Of a DNA stretch of 12,919 nt, positions 7,628 through 12,919 are shown piece after piece. A program made the translations under genes and the position numbers. This DNA comes from GCA-002784865 sp035646815. Lineage in GTDB: Bacteria > Patescibacteriota > Microgenomatia > Levybacterales > UBA12049. A model generated the notes under the pieces. The model was not told where the DNA came from. It searched no databases and saw only the letters and a program-made list of their open reading frames with translations. How positions within the stretch are numbered: position 1 is the stretch's first letter; every line of letters starts with the position of its first letter. The stretch spans positions 1 through 12,919 of the forward strand of contig DASRON010000022.1 of NCBI GenBank assembly GCA_035646815.1, read 5' to 3'.

Positions 7628-8992
7628 TTATTTTCTGCTAACGTCATACTTATAGGGAAAGTATAAAAAAGTAGCAGGGGAGTCATCAAGTAGATATTTT
7701 TCAAAATCAGAATAAATTGTTTGTCTACTTCCTATATCTACTGTTTTTCTGCCATCTTCAAGAAGTTTATCTATTCTAAGATTTATATATTTAGTAATAT
7801 TGTTTCCTTGATTTGAATGCCATAAGGTGTACTGATCAGGGTCTTTTGGAACACTAAAGTCACCTAAGAATATTTGAAAATTTTGCGGAAATGAATCAAC
7901 TATACTTACAGATATTTCAATTCCAATATTCTTGTAAATATCTTTTAAATCCAGGGCAACGTCTTTATATTTAGAGAGAGCTTTTATTTCAACTTTAATT
8001 TTACTATTACTTTCATCTTGCCCTTCAGGAGCTTCTAGAAATTTTTTAGAATGTTCAAAATCCTGCTGATATTCACTAATAGTATTTGAATTTCCCCAAA
8101 ATCTAGAAGAAAAGGGACCATATGATCTTTCCCCATAAGAAAAGTTATCAGGAGTAGCATAGGTAAAAGCATCTCTTAATTTTTTATCTGATAAAACAGG
8201 ATCTTGCGTGTTATAAAAGAGTGTAACCAGTGTGTTTTTATCAACGTATTTTTTTACATCTGAATTTTTATAATTTTTAAAATCTAAATCTTTATAACTA
8301 GTATTTGTTAATCCATTTGCTTTAGTGATTTCCCCAAGATTGTAAGCAATTTTAAGTGCTTCTTCTGTTGGATACATTTGATACGATATTATTTTATATT
8401 CATTTTCCTTTGAAACAAGGTCAATTGACTGAACAAAATTTCCATTTAATTTAATATTTTTAACCTTATAATCTCCAAGTCCTACAAAATTACCCTTAAA
8501 AATTGGCCTTGATACTGTAGTTAAAAATGGTGAATAACTTTCTTTTAATTTGTATACAATTGTACTTTTATCTGAACGTTCTTCTAAAACATCAATAAAA
8601 TCATAGTTAATTGATTCTGAATTTAATTTATCTCCGTTTGTAAAATAAATATTATCCTTAAGCTTAAAAATATATGTTTTTCCATCGTCTTTTATTTCCC
8701 ATGATAAAGCTGTGTCAGGCTTAGGAAGTCCATTTTCAGAGGTATATGTTAAGCCACGAGATATTTTTGTTAAAATTTCAGATGGTAAGTTATCAATTGT
8801 ATAAGCTCCAACAATCCCAATTACATCTTTTCTAACAAAGGGGAGCTTATTTGCAAAATACGAAGAAAAAAATCTAATTGCAAAAAAGAATAATAAACCT
8901 ACTAGAAAAAAAAAGACAGCAGTTCTTCTCCATTTTTTAAGATATGCTTTAACAAGCCAAAAAACTAATCTTCGTCTTTTTAAAAAAATCAT
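7628..8992 (-). CDS. membrane-anchored family-5 extracellular solute-binding protein
   Basis: This 454-residue protein starts with a very basic segment (KRRR, KKWRR) and one transmembrane helix (about 24-42), with the rest outside the cell. The exterior part (about 55-450) resembles the SBP_bac_5 family that binds oligopeptides or similar ligands for ABC importers. Recognisable segments are ALSWEIKDDGKTYIFKLKDN (about 95-114), LRDAFTYATP in the middle, and near the end DPDQYTLWHSNQ followed by INLRIDKLLEDGRK and a region like YSDFEKYLLDDSPATFLYFP. No lipobox cysteine is present, so anchoring is by the helix. No permease or ATPase genes are adjacent. It follows secG by four bases and is probably co-transcribed with it. 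It ends one base from the oppositely oriented uvrC stop. The ligand is unknown, and a role without a dedicated transporter is possible. Confidence 0.85.
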   Translation of the reverse strand: MIFLKRRRLVFWLVKAYLKKWRRTAVFFFLVGLLFFFAIRFFSSYFANKLPFVRKDVIGIVGAYTIDNLPSEILTKISRGLTYTSENGLPKPDTALSWEIKDDGKTYIFKLKDNIYFTNGDKLNSESINYDFIDVLEERSDKSTIVYKLKESYSPFLTTVSRPIFKGNFVGLGDYKVKNIKLNGNFVQSIDLVSKENEYKIISYQMYPTEEALKIAYNLGEITKANGLTNTSYKDLDFKNYKNSDVKKYVDKNTLVTLFYNTQDPVLSDKKLRDAFTYATPDNFSYGERSYGPFSSRFWGNSNTISEYQQDFEHSKKFLEAPEGQDESNSKIKVEIKALSKYKDVALDLKDIYKNIGIEISVSIVDSFPQNFQIFLGDFSVPKDPDQYTLWHSNQGNNITKYINLRIDKLLEDGRKTVDIGSRQTIYSDFEKYLLDDSPATFLYFPYKYDVSRK

Positions 8993-8996
8993 ACTT

Positions 8997-9215
8997 TTAC
9001 CGAGGGATAAGAAGTACTAAAGAAACAATTCCAAACATAACTGTTACAAAAACTGTTCCCCAAACTAACAATTTTTCAATACTTCTTTTGCTTCTATAAA
9101 ATTCTCCGCCGCCTCCCCCAAAAGAACCCGATAATCCGCTTCCTTGATTTTGCATTAAAATTAATGCAATTAAAAGCGCTGCAATAATAACTTCAAGAAT
9201 TTGAAAAATAATCAC
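8997..9215 (-). CDS. secG: preprotein translocase subunit SecG
   Basis: SecG is the small accessory subunit of the SecYEG channel and aids protein export. The 72-residue product has the family layout: a first transmembrane helix (about 3-20), the loop LMQNQGSGLSGSFGGGGG with its conserved glycine run, then basic residues (YRSKRSIEKL) and a second helix (about 49-69). The start is GTG at 9213-9215. AGAGG directly abuts it, too close for a normal Shine-Dalgarno site, and the next in-frame ATG would remove the first helix. A strong promoter places the predicted transcription start on the GTG itself. The downstream solute-binding gene is four bases away. Upstream, the YvlD-like gene ends 40 bases away on the same strand. 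Confidence 0.92.
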   Translation of the reverse strand: MIIFQILEVIIAALLIALILMQNQGSGLSGSFGGGGGEFYRSKRSIEKLLVWGTVFVTVMFGIVSLVLLIPR

Positions 9216-9221
9216 CTCTAG

Positions 9222-9250
9222 ATTATATCTATTAGATAAAACCTTTGCAA
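9222..9250 (-). promoter_or_regulatory. sigma70-type promoter of secG, predicted leaderless
   Basis: On the minus strand TTGCAA (9250-9245), exactly 17 bases, then a perfect TATAAT (9227-9222), then six bases and the GTG start codon. With usual spacing the first transcribed base is the G of GTG. Confidence 0.7.
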
Positions 9251-9255
9251 GGAGT

Positions 9256-9660
9256 TTACTTTCTCATAAGCCAGGAAACAAACGAGAAAATTACAGATTG
9301 CATGAAGGAAACTGTAATAAAGGAAAAAAAGATATTAATGTAGAATCTAGGAATTATAAACCCAGCATAAGAAAAACCTTGATAGGTAAAGTCTGTAATT
9401 GAAATACTTGGTACAAATACTGTTAAAAGGTAATAAATAATAATATTCGTAATTACTGAAAAAAAGCCAAGAGTTACAATATTTAAAGGAATTGCAATAA
9501 TATTTAAAATTGGTTTTAAAATCAAAAATAAAAGTGATAGGGCAAATCCTCCAAAAAGATATGTTTCAAAACCACCTGCAATGTGCATGCCTGATATTGC
9601 CTGAGAAATTAAAAATAGAGCAAATGCATTTATTAATGTATTCCTAAGTATTGATTTCAT
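9256..9660 (-). CDS. YvlD / phage holin IV-like family membrane protein (PF04020 type)
   Basis: This 134-residue hydrophobic protein has four predicted helices (about 6-24, 34-58, 61-84 and 100-125). The family pattern is clear in SGMHIAGGFETYLFGGFALS followed by KPILNIIAIPLNIVTLGFFS, with the conserved KP..N....P.N..TLG spacing. Despite the holin label, chromosomal members such as B. subtilis YvlD are linked to the cell envelope and there is no phage context here, so lysis is not implied. The ATG at 9658-9660 is the clear start, without a Shine-Dalgarno site. The gene is divergent from the DUF2130 gene, sharing a 71-base intergenic space, and lies 40 bases upstream of secG. Confidence 0.85.
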   Translation of the reverse strand: MKSILRNTLINAFALFLISQAISGMHIAGGFETYLFGGFALSLLFLILKPILNIIAIPLNIVTLGFFSVITNIIIYYLLTVFVPSISITDFTYQGFSYAGFIIPRFYINIFFSFITVSFMQSVIFSFVSWLMRK

Positions 9661-9669
9661 CTATATACT

Positions 9670-9699
9670 AATTTACCAGTTTTGGGATTGGTATTGCAA
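9670..9699 (-). promoter_or_regulatory. possible promoter of the YvlD-like gene, sharing a palindromic -35
   Basis: The palindrome TTGCAA (9694-9699) reads the same on both strands. On the minus strand an 18-base spacer leads to TAAATT (9675-9670), nine bases before the ATG. The -10 match is only 4 of 6, so this is tentative. Confidence 0.3.
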
Positions 9700-9722
9700 T
9701 ATTTTTTAAACACGCGTATTAT
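9694..9722 (+). promoter_or_regulatory. sigma70-type promoter of the DUF2130-rnhB operon
   Basis: TTGCAA (9694-9699), a 17-base spacer and TATTAT (9717-9722) lie nine bases before the ATG at 9732. The predicted transcript begins within about three bases of the start codon, leaving no room for a ribosome binding site. Confidence 0.65.
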
Positions 9723-9731
9723 TTGTTTTAC

Positions 9732-10886
9732 ATGAATAAGGTTACTTGTCCCAATTGTGGAGAAAAAGTAGAGATATCTGAGGCTTTCAGACATCAAATT
9801 GAAGAAACTCTTCTGGCTGATGAAAAAACAAAACATAAAGAAGAATTAGATAATTTAAAAAAGGATATTGAAGAAAAAACCGTAAAAAAATTTAAAGAAG
9901 ATCTTGATTATAAGTTAAAAGATTCTGCAAACGAGCTGGAAGAAGCAAAAAAACGCAATAAAGAACTTCAAGAGCAGTTACTTGAATTAAATAAATCTAT
10001 TAGGGAAATAAAAGATTCTGCTGATAAAAGAGAATTAGAAAATCAAAAAAAACTTAATGAAGACATTGAAAAGATAAAAGAAGAAGCAGGAAAAAATGCC
10101 TTTGAAAAAGCAAGGTTAAAAGAGCTTGAACTTGAAAAAAAGCTTAGAGATACACAAAAAGCACTTGAAGACGCTCAAAGAAAAAGCAGACAAGGATCAC
10201 AACAATTGCAAGGTGAGGTGCTAGAACTTGATTTAGAAGAACGATTAAAACAAACATTTGTATTTGATGAATTTTTGCCTGTTCCAAAAGGAATAGAAGG
10301 TGCAGATGTTTGGCAAAAAGTAAGAAATAAACATGGTCAAGAGGCAGGATCTGTTTTATGGGAGATAAAAAGAACAAAAGCTTGGGCAAAAGGTTGGCTT
10401 TCAAAATTACGTGATGATACAAGAAAAGTAAATGCAAGTATTTCTGTTCTTGTTACTGAAACTCTTCCTGAGAATATAGATCATTTCGGAAGAATGGATG
10501 GGGTATGGGTCACTTCATACGAATATGCAATTACACTCGCAAGTATTTTAAGAGATACACTTTTACAAATTGCCATAGCAAAATCTTCTGCATCGCATGA
10601 AGATGAAACTCTTCAAGAAATATATGACTATATTACCAGTGAAGCTTTTAGACATAAAATTGAGGCTCATTTTGAAAGTGTAAAAATGTTAAAAGAAGAT
10701 TTAGATACAGAAAAACGTGGAATGGAGAGATTTTGGAAAAAAAGAGAAGTACAAATAAATAGACTTGATAAAAGTATGTCGCAATTATTTGGTGAAATTC
10801 AAGGAATTGCAGGATCATCAGTTCTTCCTACTATTAAAGAACTTGAAATGCTAAAGGAAGGTGATACATCTGAGGAAGAAGCCTAA
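9732..10886 (+). CDS. DUF2130 family coiled-coil protein, possible PD-(D/E)XK nuclease
   Basis: This 384-residue soluble protein matches the DUF2130 layout. It opens with a half zinc-ribbon CPNCG (6-10) and a conserved helix EAFRHQIEE, continues with a long Lys/Glu-rich coiled coil (about 25-160), and ends in the conserved domain (about 160-375). The function is not established. The domain shows E162 (GEVLELDLEERL), D192 (GADVWQKV) and E211-I-K213 (LWEIKRTKAW), the order and spacing of a PD-(D/E)XK nuclease core; coiled coil followed by nuclease is the layout of RmuC, though this is a different family. That catalytic reading is inference. The ATG at 9732 is chosen over an upstream TTG at 9723 because the latter overlaps the promoter region and adds nothing conserved. 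rnhB overlaps its end by 26 bases, which suggests a shared role in nucleic-acid metabolism. Confidence 0.87.
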   Translation: MNKVTCPNCGEKVEISEAFRHQIEETLLADEKTKHKEELDNLKKDIEEKTVKKFKEDLDYKLKDSANELEEAKKRNKELQEQLLELNKSIREIKDSADKRELENQKKLNEDIEKIKEEAGKNAFEKARLKELELEKKLRDTQKALEDAQRKSRQGSQQLQGEVLELDLEERLKQTFVFDEFLPVPKGIEGADVWQKVRNKHGQEAGSVLWEIKRTKAWAKGWLSKLRDDTRKVNASISVLVTETLPENIDHFGRMDGVWVTSYEYAITLASILRDTLLQIAIAKSSASHEDETLQEIYDYITSEAFRHKIEAHFESVKMLKEDLDTEKRGMERFWKKREVQINRLDKSMSQLFGEIQGIAGSSVLPTIKELEMLKEGDTSEEEA

Positions 10887-11523
10887 TCCTACTTTTAACG
10901 AAGAACAAAAGCTTTGGAGCAGGGGAGTTGATTATGTTTTAGGGACAGATGAAGTCGGAAGAGGATCATTTGCTGGCCCTGTCGTTGCTGCATCAGTAAT
11001 TTTAAAAAGAAAACTTCCCAGCATACTACTTAATAATATTAATGATTCTAAGATATTAACTGCAAAAAAAAGAGCTATTCTTTCTCCGCTTATTAAAAAA
11101 CACTCCATAGCTTATTCAATTAGCGTTATTAATGTTAAAACCATTGATAGATACGGGATTGGAATAGCAACTAAAAAAGCACTTCGAAAAAGCATTACTG
11201 ATGTTTATAGCAAATTATTAGATAGTAATAGTAACAATTTTAAGTCTCATCTTCTAATGGATGGATTATATGTTAAACACATCCGAAATTTCGGATTAAA
11301 TAATCAAAAAGCAATTATAAAAGGTGATCAAATTTCTCTTTCAATTGCAGCTGCATCAATTATTGCAAAAGTTTATAGAGACTTAATTATGGAAAAACTT
11401 TCTATTAAATATCCTGAGTATAAATGGGGACAAAATAAAGGATATGGAACAAAAATACACAGAGAGTCAATCTATAAATATGGTTTATCCTCTATTCATA
11501 GAAATTCATTTAAAATTTCTTAA
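10861..11523 (+). CDS. rnhB: ribonuclease HII
   Basis: RNase HII cuts RNA in RNA-DNA hybrids and removes misincorporated ribonucleotides from DNA. The 220-residue protein is of normal length with all four catalytic acidic residues: D30 and E31 in GTDEVGRGSFAGPVVAAS, D134 in LLMDGL, and D156 in KGDQISLSIAAASIIAK. The C-terminal block YPEYKWGQNKGYGTKIHRES is also typical. The start is GTG at 10861, just after AAAGGAAG (10853-10860), the best Shine-Dalgarno-like site in the window, and it lies inside the end of the DUF2130 gene (26-base overlap, likely translational coupling). Its TAA directly abuts the TAA of the convergent gene on the other strand. Confidence 0.95.
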   Translation: MIHLRKKPNPTFNEEQKLWSRGVDYVLGTDEVGRGSFAGPVVAASVILKRKLPSILLNNINDSKILTAKKRAILSPLIKKHSIAYSISVINVKTIDRYGIGIATKKALRKSITDVYSKLLDSNSNNFKSHLLMDGLYVKHIRNFGLNNQKAIIKGDQISLSIAAASIIAKVYRDLIMEKLSIKYPEYKWGQNKGYGTKIHRESIYKYGLSSIHRNSFKIS

Positions 11524-12063
11524 TTACATTATAGATGTCTCAGGAACAATAAGATACTGTTTATTTTCATAATCAAATCCAAGCACGAATTCTTCAATAC
11601 ATCCTCTAACTATTAATGAATATTTACCTGAGTAAGTGTATGCATTTACTCTTTGATTGAATCTAAAATGACTACCTGACTGATCTACATAATCTTCAGC
11701 TGGAAAAGTATCAATTAACTCAATCTCATCTTTTGGAAATACATAATCAGATTTTGTAAATATATTTTGTCTTAAATATAATTCAAACTCCTGATTCCAA
11801 ACTCCAATTGAATCTCTAGATGGATTTAAAACCATGCCAACTGCTTCATTTATTTCTATACCGTTTCCTCTTATTGCGTTAACTTTTGCTATAACAATAT
11901 CTCCTGGAATAAGAGAGCCCATAATGTCTCCTACTGCTTCCTTAGACTGCCATCCGGATTTATATTTTGGCATTTTAAAAAATGGAATTACTCGTTCTTT
12001 CATTTCGCTTGAAACTTTAGCATGATAAGAATTAAATGTCAATTCATTTATAGATCGGATCAT
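11524..12063 (-). CDS. hypothetical protein, unrecognised
   Basis: I do not recognise this 179-residue protein. It begins MIRSINELTFNSYHAK and has no signal peptide, transmembrane helix or cysteine motif, so it is probably cytoplasmic. Predicted content is mostly beta strand: IPGDIVIAKVNAIRGNGIEI (about 53-72) alternates hydrophobic and polar residues like a small barrel, and the C-terminal part (about 130-179) repeats the pattern with YTYSGKYSLIVRGCIEEFVLG. It is a single gene, divergent from the HNH gene and convergent with rnhB with no bases between the two stop codons. Codon usage looks like that of its neighbours. The ATG at 12063 has no Shine-Dalgarno site or convincing promoter. The long intact frame with ordinary composition argues that it is a real gene. 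Confidence 0.7.
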   Translation of the reverse strand: MIRSINELTFNSYHAKVSSEMKERVIPFFKMPKYKSGWQSKEAVGDIMGSLIPGDIVIAKVNAIRGNGIEINEAVGMVLNPSRDSIGVWNQEFELYLRQNIFTKSDYVFPKDEIELIDTFPAEDYVDQSGSHFRFNQRVNAYTYSGKYSLIVRGCIEEFVLGFDYENKQYLIVPETSIM

Positions 12064-12091
12064 TGAATAAAAAACCCCAGTTTGATAAAAT

Positions 12092-12137
12092 TAGGCAAGC
12101 CACAGTCAAGCGTGGCAACAACGTCTGACGTTGTGCC
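12092..12137 (+). other. GC-rich overlapping hairpins in the spacer before the HNH gene
   Basis: This spacer island is visibly richer in G+C than everything around it. Two stems compete for GGC at 12114-12116. Hairpin 1 pairs GCCAC (12099-12103) with GTGGC (12112-12116). Hairpin 2 (12114-12137) pairs GGC-ACAACGT with ACGTTGT-GCC across a CTG loop, with one bulged A. No T run follows, so it is not a standard terminator. It lies upstream of the HNH promoter. A mobile-element end, an operator or a small RNA are all possible. Confidence 0.5.
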
Positions 12138-12207
12138 TGTAGCTTAGTGAATTTAGAAAATCTCGATTTAGAAATGTGACATGTGAGGTTTCAGAATAAA
12201 GAAAGAT

Positions 12208-12236
12208 TTGAAAATATTTATTATTTCGAATACAAT
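12208..12236 (+). promoter_or_regulatory. sigma70-type promoter of the HNH gene, predicted leaderless
   Basis: TTGAAA (12208-12213), exactly 17 bases, TACAAT (12231-12236), then six bases and the ATG at 12243. Transcription is predicted to begin on the A of ATG. No clear separate promoter is seen for the two tRNAs, so this one may drive them as well. Confidence 0.65.
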
Positions 12237-12242
12237 TAAAAG

Positions 12243-12683
12243 ATGCGTATCTGCAGTAGATGCAAGCAAGAGAAGCCAAAAGAGAATTTTAATTTTAAAA
12301 ACAAATTGAAAGGGTTAAGGCAATATCACTGCAAAGATTGTAGTCGTTTATATATAAAATCACACTATAATAAAAATAGGGAATATTATTTGCAGAAAGC
12401 CTATCAAAGAAACCAAAAAATAAGAAACGTGATTAAAACTTACATATGTGATTACTTAAGTAATCACTCATGTATTGATTGCGAAGAAAAGGATCCGATT
12501 GTCTTGGAGTTTGATCACATAGGTGTTAAGATTACTGCGATTTCAGAAATGCATCGCAATTATACGCTAGAAAAGGTTAAACACGAGATAAGTAAATGCC
12601 AAGTAAGATGTGCTAATTGTCACAGAAGGGAGACAGCAAGAGAGAGAGGGTGGAATAAAAGATTTCTAGCCCCCGTAGCTTAA
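12243..12683 (+). CDS. HNH endonuclease with N-terminal zinc finger, overlapping tRNA-Arg
   Basis: This 146-residue protein has an N-terminal finger (C4, C7, C30, C33) followed by a basic helical linker (about 40-70) and a C-terminal HNH domain. The HNH part has structural cysteines C77, C80, C123 and C126, the catalytic FDH (D91-H92), and CANCH with N125 and H127, matching the ββα-metal nuclease fold that nicks or cuts DNA. Single-gene proteins of this type occur in many Patescibacteria and phages; its target is unknown. The final codons (Ala-Pro-Val-Ala-stop) are the first 15 bases of the tRNA-Arg gene, so the stop codon is supplied by the tRNA. This suggests insertion next to, or co-option of, the tRNA gene, as with homing or mobile elements. 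The ATG at 12243 is set by the promoter six bases upstream. Confidence 0.85.
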   Translation: MRICSRCKQEKPKENFNFKNKLKGLRQYHCKDCSRLYIKSHYNKNREYYLQKAYQRNQKIRNVIKTYICDYLSNHSCIDCEEKDPIVLEFDHIGVKITAISEMHRNYTLEKVKHEISKCQVRCANCHRRETARERGWNKRFLAPVA

Positions 12684-12740
12684 CGGATAAAGCACTGGTC
12701 TTCGGAACCAGCAATGGAGGTTCGATTCCTCTCGGGGGCG
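12669..12740 (+). tRNA. tRNA-Arg (anticodon TCG)
   Basis: A full cloverleaf can be drawn. Acceptor GCCCCCG (12669-12675) pairs perfectly with CGGGGGC (12733-12739). The D stem is GCTT/AAGC. The anticodon stem CTGGT/ACCAG holds the loop CTTCGGA with anticodon TCG at 12702-12704. The T stem GGAGG/CCTCT holds the loop TTCGATT. The discriminator is G at 12740. CCA is not encoded and must be added after transcription. Its 5' end overlaps the HNH coding sequence by 15 bases. Confidence 0.95.
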
Positions 12741-12750
12741 CAAAATACGA

Positions 12751-12823
12751 GGGCCGCTAGCTCAATTGGCAGAGCAATTCCCTCTTAAGGAATAGGTTTA
12801 GGGTTCGAATCCCTGGCGGCTCA
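12751..12823 (+). tRNA. tRNA-Lys (anticodon CTT)
   Basis: Acceptor GGGCCGC pairs with GCGGCTC (one G-T pair). The D stem is GCTC/GAGC. The anticodon stem ATTCC/GGAAT holds the loop CTCTTAA with anticodon CTT at 12784-12786. The T stem TAGGG/CCCTG holds TTCGAAT, and the discriminator is A. CCA is not encoded. It lies ten bases after tRNA-Arg, so both are probably cut from one transcript. Confidence 0.95.
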
Positions 12824-12919
12824 CAAATTTGGTTTTAGTGAAAATACCCCAAAACTGAAGCTAAATTCAATTCGAATATTTTCTTTGTATCTTATATTTT
12901 TAGCCTCGCACCGTTAAGG
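12824..12919. other. unassigned tail after tRNA-Lys
   Basis: This stretch is AT-rich with no coding frame, tRNA or clear terminator that I can support. A weak 5-bp pairing (TTTGG with CCAAA) follows the tRNA but has no T run. The last 20 bases are richer in G+C and could begin another feature beyond the window. Confidence 0.3.

Noticed and set aside
9256..9660. Phage holin as evidence of a prophage
   Set aside because: The family is widespread on chromosomes (YvlD type), and no other phage gene is present.
9723..9731. Upstream TTG start for the DUF2130 gene
   Set aside because: It would add three residues and begin one base after the -10 box; the ATG at 9732 fits both the promoter and the family N-terminus.
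11281..11296. Perfect 16-bp palindrome ATCCGAAATTTCGGAT inside rnhB
   Set aside because: It encodes ordinary RNase HII residues, and a palindrome of this size is expected roughly by chance somewhere in a 13-kb AT-rich window.
12824..12870. Terminator after tRNA-Lys
   Set aside because: Only a weak 5-bp pairing with no T run.
1..12919. Recoding of TGA (as Gly in some Patescibacteria)
   Set aside because: All eleven genes are full and conserved under the standard code with no in-frame TGA. The absence of TGA stops (nine TAA, two TAG) fits low G+C.

Overview
This AT-rich window (roughly 30% G+C) is packed with short, tightly spaced genes. It most resembles a Candidate Phyla Radiation (Patescibacteria) genome, perhaps of the Microgenomates group. 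That placement is inferred from several signs: a shortened UvrC, a membrane-anchored family-5 solute-binding protein beside secG, an HNH protein with a CxxC finger, weak or absent Shine-Dalgarno sites, and gaps of 0-13 bases between many genes. The standard code fits: all eleven protein genes are uninterrupted and end in TAA or TAG.

Left part (1-1717): an unassigned window edge, then greA (transcript cleavage factor) and a membrane-anchored rhodanese-DUF1573 fusion, both on the minus strand. The gap between these two genes holds a 142-base segment bounded by a perfect 13-bp inverted repeat and carrying an internal hairpin. The next gap (1561-1717) holds divergent promoters for the fusion gene and uvrA.

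Centre (1718-7626): a plus-strand operon uvrA - secreted transglutaminase-like protein - uvrC. Two of the three nucleotide excision repair subunits flank an exported cysteine-protease-fold protein, and uvrC starts inside that gene, overlapping it by 110 bases in another frame. UvrC ends right after its RNase H-like nuclease domain and lacks the usual helix-hairpin-helix tail. UvrA has Asp in place of one zinc-ligand cysteine.

Centre-right (7628-9660), minus strand: a 4-TM YvlD/phage-holin-like protein, secG, and a family-5 solute-binding protein with an N-terminal membrane anchor, which point to envelope and secretion functions. Divergent from these, on the plus strand (9732-11523), are a coiled-coil DUF2130 protein with a PD-(D/E)XK-like residue pattern and the overlapping gene rnhB (RNase HII).

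Right part (11524-12919): an unrecognised minus-strand gene, a comparatively GC-rich hairpin-forming spacer, an HNH endonuclease gene whose last 15 bases are the first 15 bases of tRNA-Arg(TCG), then tRNA-Lys(CTT) and a short unassigned tail.

The most useful general signal is promoter architecture. Sigma70-like promoters with exactly 17-base spacers lie so close to the start codons of secG, the HNH gene and the DUF2130 gene that their mRNAs are predicted to be leaderless or nearly so.
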